Of a DNA stretch of 64,000 nt, positions 7,793 to 16,046 are shown piece after piece. Source of the DNA: Streptomyces sp. BA2 (GTDB taxonomy: Bacteria; Actinomycetota; Actinomycetes; Streptomycetales; Streptomycetaceae). The notes under the pieces were generated by a model. The model searched no databases. It saw nothing but the letters and a program-made list of their open reading frames with translations, and was not told the DNA's origin. The stretch spans positions 1,612,001 through 1,676,000 of the forward strand of contig NZ_WSRO01000002.1 of the NCBI RefSeq assembly GCF_009769735.1, written 5' to 3'. A program made the position numbers and the translations under genes. Positions within the stretch are counted from its first letter, which is position 1; each line of letters opens with the position of its first letter.

Positions 7793-8861
7793 GATCACCC
7801 TCGACAACCTCGACGACATCGCCCGGGGCGCCGGGATACTCGGCGCGGGTGGCGGCGGCGACCCCTACATCGGCAAACTGCTCGCCCGTGAGGCGATCCG
7901 CGCGCACGGTCCGGTGCGGGTCGCCCACATCGGCGAGGTCGACGCCGACGCGACCGTGGTCCCCATCTCCGGGATGGGCGCGCCCACCGTCCTCCTGGAG
8001 CGTGTGCCCAACGGGCGGGAGTGCCTGGCCGCGCTGCGCGCCCTGGAGCGACGCCTCGGGCGACGGGCCACGCACCTCACGCCGCTGGAGGTCGGCGGGG
8101 TCAACTCGATGCTGCCGATCGCGTGCGCCGCGGGGGCCGGGCTTCCCCTCGTGGACGGGGACGCCATGGGGCGGGCGTTCCCCGAGGCGCAGATGGTGCT
8201 GCCCGGCCTCGCCGGGATCAGCAACTCTCCGATGGCGCTTGCCGACGACAAGGGCAACACCGTCATCGTCGACGCCGTCGACAATCACGCCGCCGAGCGG
8301 ATCGCCCGCGCGGTCTGTGTGGAGCTCGGCTGCCAGATCAGTTGCGCGGACACGGTACTGCGCGGCGATCAGCTGGCCGACGGTCTGGTCCCGGCGACGC
8401 TGACGCTCGCCGGGCGGCTCGGCGCGGTGGTGCGGGAGGCGCGCGCCGCGCACGGCGATCCGGTGGCGGCGGCGCGGTCGCTGCTGGACGGCATCCCCCT
8501 CCTGACGGGCAAGGTGGCCGACGTGATCCGTCGCACGGAGGGCGGCTTCGCGCGCGGCCACGCCCGCGTCGACGGCACGCGGGATGACGCGGGCCGGGTG
8601 CTCGAACTCGGCTTCCAGAACGAGCACTTGCTCGCCACGCGCGACGGGGTGACGGTGGCGACCACGCCCGACCTGATCTGTGTCCTGGACAGCGAGACCG
8701 GTGACCCGGTGACCACGGAGGGCCTGCGCTACGGCCAGCGCGTGAGCGTCATCGCCGCCCGCTGCGATCCGCGCTGGATCACTCCGGCCGGCCTCGCACT
8801 GACCGGCCCCGGTTACTTCGGATACGAAGTGGACTACCTGCCCTTCGGATCGGCGGCCTGA
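7785..8861 (+). CDS. DUF917 domain-containing protein
   Basis: A 358-residue protein of the DUF917 family. Family marks are LDNLDDIARGAGILGAGGGG near the start, the central VGGVNSMLPIACAAGAGLPLVDGDAMGRAFPE split across about residues 104-135, and NEHLLA followed by DLICVLD near the end. DUF917 proteins are repeatedly found next to or fused with HyuA-like proteins; their chemistry is not established. The GTG at 7785 gives an 8-bp overlap with the HyuA-like gene. Unusually, the 3' end overlaps the 3' end of the convergent amidase gene by 28 bp (8834-8861). Confidence 0.85.
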   Translation: MREITLDNLDDIARGAGILGAGGGGDPYIGKLLAREAIRAHGPVRVAHIGEVDADATVVPISGMGAPTVLLERVPNGRECLAALRALERRLGRRATHLTPLEVGGVNSMLPIACAAGAGLPLVDGDAMGRAFPEAQMVLPGLAGISNSPMALADDKGNTVIVDAVDNHAAERIARAVCVELGCQISCADTVLRGDQLADGLVPATLTLAGRLGAVVREARAAHGDPVAAARSLLDGIPLLTGKVADVIRRTEGGFARGHARVDGTRDDAGRVLELGFQNEHLLATRDGVTVATTPDLICVLDSETGDPVTTEGLRYGQRVSVIAARCDPRWITPAGLALTGPGYFGYEVDYLPFGSAA

Positions 8862-11458
8862 GCCGTCGCGGCGGACGGCCGCAGCGTGATGGTCCGCCGC
8901 GTGTGCTTCTCCACCGCCTCGCGGGAGTAGAGGAGCGGGAAGGAACCGTCGGCGGCCCAGCTCGCGAACAGGTCGTCGTAGTGCGGGCTGCCCGGAACGC
9001 CGGACTGTCCCGGCGAGTTCATCGCCACGGAGTCGTCCCACGAACCGACGTCCACGACGACCCGGAAGGTGGCCCCCGCGGTCTGCCGGAACCCGGCCCC
9101 GTAGGCGGCAGCTCCCACGGTGTCCCCGCTGCCGCCGCGCGGAACGGGCCCCACGGAGGCCCACTCCGGGGCGGGCCCGTCGAGCAGGGCGGCGATGGCG
9201 TGGTGCGGGTGAGCGTGGTGAAGGGCGCCCCACGACCAGGCGTCCGGATCGGCCCCCAGGAGGCCGGCGAGTTCGTCGACTGCCGCGGTGAGCGTGCCGA
9301 GCAGCAGCTCGGGGTCCGGGTCACCGTCGAGGAGCTCCATGTCGACGCGGGGATCCGCCGCGGCGTCCTCGACGGGAAGAACCCGCGCCAGCGCCCGCTC
9401 CCGCTGCTCCTCGCCCACAACGCCGTCGAGGGCCCGCGCCAAGAGGGCGGGCCGCAGATGCCGCCGGTACCAGACCTCGAAGAGCGCGGCGGCGGGTGAG
9501 TCGGCGGTGAGCCGGGCGTCCCAGTCACGGAGGAGGGAGAGGGCAGCGGGGAGGCGGTCGCCGGGACCCGGGGCGCAGCCGGTAACGGACGCGCCCGCGG
9601 CCACGCCATCACCGAGCCCGCCCACCCCGCCGCCGCAAGCGGCGGCGCGACCGGAGGCCGTCACGCCCGCCACGGCCCCGACACCGCCGCCGACACCCTC
9701 CGTCGCACCCGCGGGCACGCCATCACCCACCCCGCCCACCCCGCCGCCGCAAGCAGTGGGGCGGTCGGAGGCCGTCGCGGGGCCGCGATCGCCGACGTCA
9801 GTACCCGGGGCCTCAGGCGCGTTGGCGCCGGACAGCACATCGTCGGGGGGCAGGGCTTCGACGTTCACCAACGCCGCGAGCAGTCGCTGTACCCGCCGAC
9901 CCGGCAGGCTCACGTAGTCCGTCTGCAGTCGTACGCAGTCCTCTACCGTCCAGGCCGCGTGCGCGTTCAGTTCCTGTGTGATGCGGTCGTGGCGGGTCGG
10001 TGCGTACCAGTCGTACGTCACCGTCTTCTCCGCGTTCGGGTACGTGGGCGGCAGGTTCAGTTGGTTGGCCGTGGCGAACCAGCCCTGGGCCGGGTCGCGG
10101 ACCGAGGGCAGTTCCTCGACGTCGAGGAAGCCGTCCCACTCGTAGCGGCCGTCGCCCGGCACCGGGAGTGTGCCGTCCCAGCCGGGGCGGACGGGGACAC
10201 GTCCGGCGGGGCGCCAGCCGATCGTGCCGTCGGGGGACGCGTAGACCTGGTTCTCGCCGGGCGCTCCCCAGCGGGCCATCGCCGCGACGAACGCGTCGGG
10301 GCTCGCAGCCCGCATGTAGTCCATGCTGCCCAGGTACGGGGCCATGCCGGGGCCAAGCCAGGCCGCGCGGACCGCGAACGCCGCGTTCCGCTCGGGGAGT
10401 TCGCGGATGACCGGGCCGTGGCGGGTGAACCACAGGTCCGCCTGGACCGGGTCCGCGTCGCGCACCGGGATCGATTCCCCGACGTGTGTCATGGGCTCCC
10501 AGCGGTCCTCGTACCAGTACTCGTGCGGGTTCGCCGGGTTCGTGCGGTAGACGTACAGGTCCTCCTGGTCGATCGGGAAGATCGTCAGGCCGAAGGCGAC
10601 GTGGCCGTTGTGGCCGATGGAGATGCCGGGCAGGGCCGGTTCGCCCGCTCCGATGGCGTCGATGCCCGGCGCCGAGAGATGCGCGAGGTAGCGCAGCGCG
10701 GGCAGGGCGATCCCGCGGTGCGGGTCGTTGGCCAGGAGGGGGCGGCCGGTGGCCGTACGGGACGGGGCGATGACCCAGTTGTTGGAGCCGTCCAGGCCCT
10801 GGCGGGGCGCCGCGTCCGCCGCCCACGGGGGCGTGGTGGCCATCTCGTACACGCGCAGGACGTCGGACGGGATGACCGACAGGTCGAGGCCTTCGGGGAC
10901 GCGCAGCCGGTGCGGGGCGGGCTCGCGCCGGCGGCGCAGTTCCTCCGCCTCGGGGCCGTGATCGCGCAGGGTGAGGGCCCGGGCGACCTCGTCGCGGAGG
11001 TTGTACTGCAGGCCGTGGCTCCGGACGCGGGCCACATCGGAGGGCTGCCAGTACGCCGGTTCGTATGCCAGGAGGGCGAATTCCGGCGGGAGTTGCGTCG
11101 CATCCGCGCGGCACAGCGACACGTACGCGTTGATGCCGTTGACGAAGGCCGTCGTCACCCGCTCGGTGTCGTCGCCGTACGCGCGCCATTCCTCGGCCAT
11201 GTCGCCGCGGTAGAGGAACAGCCGTGCCGCGCGGTCGTGTTCGGCGTACCGCTCCCCCAACACCTCGGCGAGCAACCCGAGTCCGCGTCGCCGCCACAGG
11301 TCGAGCTGGAAGAGGCGGTCGCGGGCGGCGTTGAAGCCCTGGGCCAGGAAGAGGTCGTCCTGGGACGCCGCGTACAGGTGCGGGACGCCCCACTGGTCGA
11401 TCCGGATCTCCACGGGCTCCTGGAGGCCCGGCACCTCGAAGCTGTCTCTGTCCGTCAT
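8834..11458 (-). CDS. Penicillin acylase family protein (Ntn amidase)
   Basis: An 874-residue precursor of the penicillin G acylase superfamily: N-terminal-nucleophile hydrolases that cleave amide-linked acyl groups from amines. An alpha-chain-like segment (IRIDQWGVPHLYA, GFNAARDRLFQLDLWRRRGLG) is followed by a spacer and the processing site GLDGSNNWVIAPSRT. Ser225 there would become the beta-chain nucleophile after self-cleavage. IGHNGHVAFGLT, WFTRHGPV and NQLNLPPTYP are further family blocks. No signal peptide is visible, so it may be cytoplasmic, unlike classic secreted acylases. Residues about 545-625 are a Gly/Ala/Val/Pro-rich insertion with an internal 38-codon duplication. The gene overlaps the symporter gene by 4 bp and is last in the minus-strand cluster. 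Confidence 0.88.
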   Translation of the reverse strand: MTDRDSFEVPGLQEPVEIRIDQWGVPHLYAASQDDLFLAQGFNAARDRLFQLDLWRRRGLGLLAEVLGERYAEHDRAARLFLYRGDMAEEWRAYGDDTERVTTAFVNGINAYVSLCRADATQLPPEFALLAYEPAYWQPSDVARVRSHGLQYNLRDEVARALTLRDHGPEAEELRRRREPAPHRLRVPEGLDLSVIPSDVLRVYEMATTPPWAADAAPRQGLDGSNNWVIAPSRTATGRPLLANDPHRGIALPALRYLAHLSAPGIDAIGAGEPALPGISIGHNGHVAFGLTIFPIDQEDLYVYRTNPANPHEYWYEDRWEPMTHVGESIPVRDADPVQADLWFTRHGPVIRELPERNAAFAVRAAWLGPGMAPYLGSMDYMRAASPDAFVAAMARWGAPGENQVYASPDGTIGWRPAGRVPVRPGWDGTLPVPGDGRYEWDGFLDVEELPSVRDPAQGWFATANQLNLPPTYPNAEKTVTYDWYAPTRHDRITQELNAHAAWTVEDCVRLQTDYVSLPGRRVQRLLAALVNVEALPPDDVLSGANAPEAPGTDVGDRGPATASDRPTACGGGVGGVGDGVPAGATEGVGGGVGAVAGVTASGRAAACGGGVGGLGDGVAAGASVTGCAPGPGDRLPAALSLLRDWDARLTADSPAAALFEVWYRRHLRPALLARALDGVVGEEQRERALARVLPVEDAAADPRVDMELLDGDPDPELLLGTLTAAVDELAGLLGADPDAWSWGALHHAHPHHAIAALLDGPAPEWASVGPVPRGGSGDTVGAAAYGAGFRQTAGATFRVVVDVGSWDDSVAMNSPGQSGVPGSPHYDDLFASWAADGSFPLLYSREAVEKHTRRTITLRPSAATAQAADPKGR
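9602..9776. repeat. 114-bp near-duplication inside the amidase gene
   Basis: The stretch at 9602-9662 recurs with few changes at 9716-9776, an offset of 114 bp (38 codons). It shares CACGCCATCACC and CCGCCGCCGCAAGC blocks. The reading frame is kept, giving two ACGGGVGG-GDGV segments in the Gly-rich insertion. The insertion interrupts the beta chain between otherwise conserved blocks, so it is probably a surface loop. Confidence 0.8.
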
Positions 11459-12999
11459 CGGGTCTCCTTCACGGTGGCTTGCGCCGAACTCTCGTCCGGC
11501 ACCGCGGGGTTGGCGACGGAGACCGCGGCCGGCCCCGGGCCAGGCGCTAGCCGGACGACAGCGAGCAGCACGACGAGGTTGGCCGCGAGGGCGATGATGC
11601 CACCGTTCACACCGTGGTACGGGTCGTTGTCGGTGGCCCACAGCGCGGTCATCACGACGAGCCCGGTGAGCATCCCGGCGACGGCGGCCCGCGCGGTCAA
11701 CCGCCGCCAGAACAAGGCGAGGAGCACGACAGGCACCAGCTGCGCGAGGCCCTCGTACGACAGGACGGAGAGCTCCACCAGGGTGTTGGGGTAGAAGAGA
11801 CTGCCCGCGAGGGCGATCAACCCCGCGACGACGCAGACCAGTTGGGAGAGCCGCTTGGCCCGCATGTCGTTCGTGTCGCCGGACGCACCCGGCGCGCGGC
11901 GGCGCGCCCGCGGGTCGGCGCCGTTGCCGCCGCCGAGGACCGTGCGGCCCCACAACGTGCCGATGGAGAGCATGAAGACGCTCATCGGCACGATCGCCGA
12001 CAGGGCGCCCGCGACGCCGATGAGCGCGACGACGGGCGAGGGCAGTGAATCGGTGACGAGGCTGAAGAGCGCCAGGTCGGGATTGCCCAGGGTCGGCATC
12101 ACGAACAGGGCCGTGGCACCGACCACCATCGGTACGAACAGGAGCAGTTGGTACCAGGGCAGGAGCAGCGCGTTGCGGCGCAGCGCGTTCGGGCTCTTCG
12201 CGCTGAGGTAGCCGGCGACGGTGGTCGGGAAGATGGTGATCGTCACGGCGTTGAGCACCACGGTGCTCAGGAACCACATGGCGTTGCGCCCGCCCGACTC
12301 GTGCCCGGGGAAGGTCAGCCACTCGGGCTTCTCCGTCACCATGCGCTGCATGAAGTCGCCGAAACCGCCGAGGTAGTGCATCGGGATGTACACGGCGAGG
12401 AACACGACGGCGACGATCACCAGCATGTCCTTGAGCGCGCTCACCCACGCCGAGCCGCGCAGGCCCGACACGAGGATGAACACCTCCGCGACGACGAAGG
12501 AGATGACGGCGGCGACCTTGAGGTCGACACTGCCGTACGTCATCGCGTTCACGACGACGCCCATGCCCTGAATCTGCACCTGGATGTAGGGAACGATGAA
12601 GACCGTCGCGACGACAGCGACGAGAATCCCCACCGGCCTTGAGCGGAACCGGAATTCGGCGATGTCCGCGATGGAGATGAGTCCGTGCCGGGACGCGTAC
12701 GTCCACAGGGCGGGACCGACGACGTACGCGACGGCGAAACCGACGGTCAGATAGGCGACCAGGTAGAGGATCGGTGCGCCGAAGGAGTACGACCATCCCG
12801 CGGTGCCGAGGAACGAGAAGCTCGTGTACGTCTCGCCGGCCATGAGCAGCCAGATGAACAGGACACCGAGCCCGCGGCTGGAGACGGACCACTCGGCGAG
12901 GCCCTTGGACCGGCCGCGGGCGCTCCATACGCCGATCAGGATGGTCGCGACCATGGCGAGCCCGAAGATGGTGGTGGCGCCGGCCGCTGAGCCGTTCAT
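11455..12999 (-). CDS. Sodium:solute symporter family protein
   Basis: A 514-residue integral membrane transporter of the SSS family (LeuT-like fold), expected to import a small metabolite with sodium. About 13 hydrophobic segments are visible. The family-typical early block GLGVLFIWLLMAGETYTSFSFLG (split here at residues about 43-65) is followed by LGTAGWSYSFGAP and the central LSAIVPMSVFMLSIGTLWGR. It overlaps DUF3311 upstream and the amidase downstream by 4 bp each, a DUF3311-SSS arrangement common in actinobacteria. The substrate is unknown; the neighbours suggest an amide or amino-acid-like compound. Confidence 0.9.
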   Translation of the reverse strand: MNGSAAGATTIFGLAMVATILIGVWSARGRSKGLAEWSVSSRGLGVLFIWLLMAGETYTSFSFLGTAGWSYSFGAPILYLVAYLTVGFAVAYVVGPALWTYASRHGLISIADIAEFRFRSRPVGILVAVVATVFIVPYIQVQIQGMGVVVNAMTYGSVDLKVAAVISFVVAEVFILVSGLRGSAWVSALKDMLVIVAVVFLAVYIPMHYLGGFGDFMQRMVTEKPEWLTFPGHESGGRNAMWFLSTVVLNAVTITIFPTTVAGYLSAKSPNALRRNALLLPWYQLLLFVPMVVGATALFVMPTLGNPDLALFSLVTDSLPSPVVALIGVAGALSAIVPMSVFMLSIGTLWGRTVLGGGNGADPRARRRAPGASGDTNDMRAKRLSQLVCVVAGLIALAGSLFYPNTLVELSVLSYEGLAQLVPVVLLALFWRRLTARAAVAGMLTGLVVMTALWATDNDPYHGVNGGIIALAANLVVLLAVVRLAPGPGPAAVSVANPAVPDESSAQATVKETR

Positions 13000-13337
13000 C
13001 GGCGGCCTCCTTCGGTGGCGGGGGCTGCGAAGTCGTCGGCCGGGATCGGCTCCACGGCGTTCGTGCGGTACGCCGGGTCGAGCCGGGCGGCGAGCCAGAT
13101 GACCAGAGGGCTGATCACGGTGGCGGCGATGACCCAGGCCAGGAGGAAGGGGATGCCGAGGATGCGCGGCTCGATGCGGTTGGCCACGAACGGGGCGGAG
13201 CCGTAGAGGAGCACGGGGACGAGGAGCAGCCAGAGGGAGGGCCGGGCCACGCCGCGGAGGGTGGGGAGGCCGTCCAGGGGCGAGGCTGCGGGGTTCGGTG
13301 GACCCTGCTCGCCGCTGGCTTCGGCTGTGGGGGGCAT
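12996..13337 (-). CDS. DUF3311 domain-containing small membrane protein
   Basis: A 113-residue protein with two predicted membrane helices (SLWLLLVPVLLYGSAPFVAN and IPFLLAWVIAATVISPLVIW), the usual shape of DUF3311. Such proteins normally precede a sodium:solute symporter gene, as here with a 4-bp overlap, and are presumed accessory subunits. The ATG at 13337 has AAGGAG 7 bases upstream. The first 35 residues are Pro/Ala-rich and cytoplasmic. Confidence 0.85.
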   Translation of the reverse strand: MPPTAEASGEQGPPNPAASPLDGLPTLRGVARPSLWLLLVPVLLYGSAPFVANRIEPRILGIPFLLAWVIAATVISPLVIWLAARLDPAYRTNAVEPIPADDFAAPATEGGRR

Positions 13338-13380
13338 GCGGGGGCTCCTTGGGGAGGTCACATCGGAGGGGCGGGGAGAG

Positions 13381-14199
13381 TCACACCGTGGGGTCGTAAC
13401 GCCCGTCGACCGCGGTCCAGCCGCCGTCGACTGTGAGCACGGTGCCGGTGACGAAGGTGGACGCGTCCGACACGAGATAGGCGACGGCGCCCGCGATTTC
13501 GTCGGCGCGGGCCCACCGCTTGAGCGCGGAGGCCTGGGCGTAGGCATCGAACCATGCGGGGTCTGCGGCGATCTGATCGGTGAGCGGAGTACGGACGACG
13601 CCGGGCGCGACAGCGTTGAACCGCACGCCCCGCGGCCCCCATTCCGCGGCCGCGGTCCGCAGCAATTGGATCAGGCCCGCCTTGGACGCGGCGTACGGCC
13701 CCTGCCCCGGCTCCACCTGGAAGGCCCGCATCGAGGCGAAGCCGACCACGCTCCCCCGGCCGCGCTCGGCCATACCGGGGGCGACGGCCTGGATGAGCGT
13801 GAGGTAGGAGCGCAGGTTCAGCGAGATGACGCGGTCGAACTCGTCGAGGCTGTAGTCGGCGAGGCGCTTGCGCACGTTGACCCCGACGGTGACCACGAGC
13901 CCGTCGAGCGGCTCCCACGCGGCGACGGCGGCTCGGACGGCGTCGGGGTCGAGGACGTCGAGGGGGTGGGCGACGGCGGTGCCGGGGGCGGGGGCGGGCG
14001 CATGGCCGGGAGCTCCCTCGCCGCCCCCGCCCACCGCGAGCTCGGCAGTCTCCGCCGCCCCCTCCGCGTCCCGGTCGGCGACGATGACGTGCGCGCCCTG
14101 GGCTACCAGCGCGCGGGCGGCCTCGCGGCCGATGCCGCTCGCGCCGCCCACGACCGCGACGCGGCGGCCGTCGAGCCGGAACAGGTTGCCGTAGTCCAT
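13381..14199 (-). CDS. SDR family NAD(P)-dependent oxidoreductase
   Basis: A 272-residue classical short-chain dehydrogenase. The cofactor motif reads VVGGASGIGREAA (residues about 15-27), VADRD ends beta-2, and VTVGVN replaces the usual NNAG. The catalytic Ser lies in GFASMRAF and the Tyr and Lys in PYAASKAG. The last strand VTGTVLTVDGGW is standard. Residues about 58-72 form a Gly/Pro/Ala-rich loop not usual in the family. The gene lies between the amidase/transporter genes and the aldehyde dehydrogenase gene. A role in oxidising an alcohol intermediate of the same catabolic route is plausible but not shown. Confidence 0.9.
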   Translation of the reverse strand: MDYGNLFRLDGRRVAVVGGASGIGREAARALVAQGAHVIVADRDAEGAAETAELAVGGGGEGAPGHAPAPAPGTAVAHPLDVLDPDAVRAAVAAWEPLDGLVVTVGVNVRKRLADYSLDEFDRVISLNLRSYLTLIQAVAPGMAERGRGSVVGFASMRAFQVEPGQGPYAASKAGLIQLLRTAAAEWGPRGVRFNAVAPGVVRTPLTDQIAADPAWFDAYAQASALKRWARADEIAGAVAYLVSDASTFVTGTVLTVDGGWTAVDGRYDPTV

Positions 14200-14337
14200 G
14201 GTGATGCTGCCTCTCTTGGCGGGGGTCGGGGCCGGGGTCGGGGTCAGGGTCGAGGTCGGTTGTCGTGGGTTGTCTGCTGGGGGGGGCGGGCTGGGGGTGA
14301 GCTGGGGCCGGGCGCTCGGCAGGGGTGCGGCTCCGCC

Positions 14338-14547
14338 CGGTCCGGAGGCGGCTTCGTCCGGGCCGGAGGCGGCTTCGTCCGGGCCGGAGGCAACTCCGTG
14401 CGGGCCGGAGGCGGCTCCGTGCGGCCCGGAGGCAACTCCGTGCGGGCCGGAGGCGGCTCCGTGCGGGCCGGAGGCGGCTCCGTGCGGGCCGGAGGCAACT
14501 CCGCCCGTACCGTAGGCGGCTCCGTGCGGACCGGAGGCGGCTCCGTG
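14338..14547. repeat. Intergenic 21-bp minisatellite, ten units
   Basis: Ten head-to-tail units of exactly 21 bp fill 14338-14547; degenerate half-units flank both sides (14317-14337 and after 14547). Each unit starts CGGGCCGGAGG and ends CTCCGTG. It contains a small dyad CGGAG-GCGG-CTCCG; in three units the centre is GCAA instead. The array lies in the 395-bp gap between the aldehyde dehydrogenase stop and the SDR start, the only sizeable gap in the minus-strand cluster. Every frame through it is open simply because the period is a multiple of three. I see no gene in the rest of the gap. Confidence 0.9.
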
Positions 14548-14594
14548 CGGCCCGTGGCGCGAGTGAGGCAGCCGCGCAGAGGCCCGGTCCTCGC

Positions 14595-16046
14595 CTAGGG
14601 CCTGACGACCGCCATCCGTGTCACCGTCAGCTCCTCGATCGCGAACCTGGGGCCCTCGCGGCCGATGCCCGAGTCCTTGACGCCGCCGTACGGGGCGATG
14701 TCGCTGCGGTAGCCGGGGACTTCGTTGACCACGACGCCGCCGACCTCCAGACGGTCCACGGCCTCCAGCGCCGCCCGCAGGCCCCGGGTGAAGACGGCCG
14801 CGTGCAGGCCGTAGCGGCTCGCGTTGACGAGGTCGTACGCGGCGTCCAGGTCCGGCACGGTGCGCAGGCAGACGACCGGGCCGAAGATCTCCTCGTCCCA
14901 GGCGGGTTCGCCGTCGGGGACCTCCGCGAGCAGGGTGGGGGCCACGCACCGGCCGCCCGCGTCGCGCACTCCCCCGGCCACAAGCCGCGCGCCCGCCGCC
15001 CGCGCCCGTCCGACCCAGTCGAGCACCCGCTCCGTCGCCGTCCCGTCGATGAGCGCCGAGACGCGTGTCCCGGGGTCCCGCGGGTCGCCGACCACCACGT
15101 CCGGCAGCCGGTCCGCGAGCCGCTTCTCGAACGCGTCCGCGACCGCGGCCACGACGATGACCCGCTGTACGGAGATGCAGGCCTGCCCCGAGGCGTAGAA
15201 CCCGCCCCGCACCACCGCCTCGGCCGCCGCGTCGAGATCGGCGTCCGCGGCCACGACGAGCGCCGCGTTGGAGCCGAGTTCGAGGACCACCTTGCGGGGC
15301 GCCGCGTCCCGCGCGATGCGGTGGCCGACGGCCGCTGACCCGGTGAAGGAGACCGCGGCGACCCCCGGGTGCGTGGTGAGCGTACGGCCGACCTCCGCGT
15401 CCCCCGTGACGAGTTGCACCGCTCCGACGGGCGCACCGGCCGCCGCGAGCTGTTCCCGTACGAGATGGACGAGCCGCAGCGTGGCGAGCGGTGTCGCCGG
15501 TGCGGGCTTGACGATCACCGGGCAGCCCGCGGCGAGCGCCGGTGCGATCTTGTGGGAGGCGAGAAGGACCGGGTAGTTGAAGCCCGCGATGCCGACCACG
15601 ACGCCGACAGGCTTGCGCGTCCAGAAGCCGAAGAGGCCCTCCCCGGACGGCTGGAGGTCAAGCGGCACGGTCTCACCGTGCAAACGGGCCACCTCGTCGG
15701 CGGCGGACTGCCAGGTCGCCACGGACCGCCGCATCTCGACCTCGCAGTCGACCCGCGGCTTCCCGGTCTCCAGGACGAGCAGGTCCACCAGTTCCGGCGC
15801 CGCGTCGTCCAGCGCTGCCGCGACCCCCGCGAGGACCTGCCGCCGCGTCCCGGCGGTCAGCCTGCCGACCCCCGCCCGCAGCGCCGCGGCATGTTCGACG
15901 GCCCGTACCGCGAGGTCTTCGTCGCCGATCGGCGCCGTGCCGATCTCGCTGCCGTCGTACGGAAAGCGGACGGGCCCACTGGCGGGCGCGGCCACCCAGC
16001 CGTCTCCGACGGGCAGCCCTTCGGGACACGTCTCGGGGCGGGTCAT
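14595..16046 (-). CDS. Aldehyde dehydrogenase family protein
   Basis: A 483-residue NAD(P)-dependent aldehyde dehydrogenase. Visible catalytic parts are the oxyanion Asn of VGIAGFNYPV, the general base Glu in VVLELGSNAALVV (residue about 250), and the nucleophile Cys in FYASGQACIS (residue about 284). EEIFGPVVCL and GYRSDIAPYGGVKDSGIGREG complete the family pattern. GGAGG lies 5 bases before the ATG. The gene overlaps the M20 peptidase gene by 4 bp, so both are made together. It probably oxidises an aldehyde released in the catabolic pathway encoded here. Confidence 0.92.
   Translation of the reverse strand: MTRPETCPEGLPVGDGWVAAPASGPVRFPYDGSEIGTAPIGDEDLAVRAVEHAAALRAGVGRLTAGTRRQVLAGVAAALDDAAPELVDLLVLETGKPRVDCEVEMRRSVATWQSAADEVARLHGETVPLDLQPSGEGLFGFWTRKPVGVVVGIAGFNYPVLLASHKIAPALAAGCPVIVKPAPATPLATLRLVHLVREQLAAAGAPVGAVQLVTGDAEVGRTLTTHPGVAAVSFTGSAAVGHRIARDAAPRKVVLELGSNAALVVAADADLDAAAEAVVRGGFYASGQACISVQRVIVVAAVADAFEKRLADRLPDVVVGDPRDPGTRVSALIDGTATERVLDWVGRARAAGARLVAGGVRDAGGRCVAPTLLAEVPDGEPAWDEEIFGPVVCLRTVPDLDAAYDLVNASRYGLHAAVFTRGLRAALEAVDRLEVGGVVVNEVPGYRSDIAPYGGVKDSGIGREGPRFAIEELTVTRMAVVRP

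Noticed and set aside
14244..15338. Repeat proteins (PPARTE-like or RRLRPG-like) encoded by the 21-bp array
   Set aside because: All frames are open because the period is a multiple of three; no start with a ribosome site and no linked domain.
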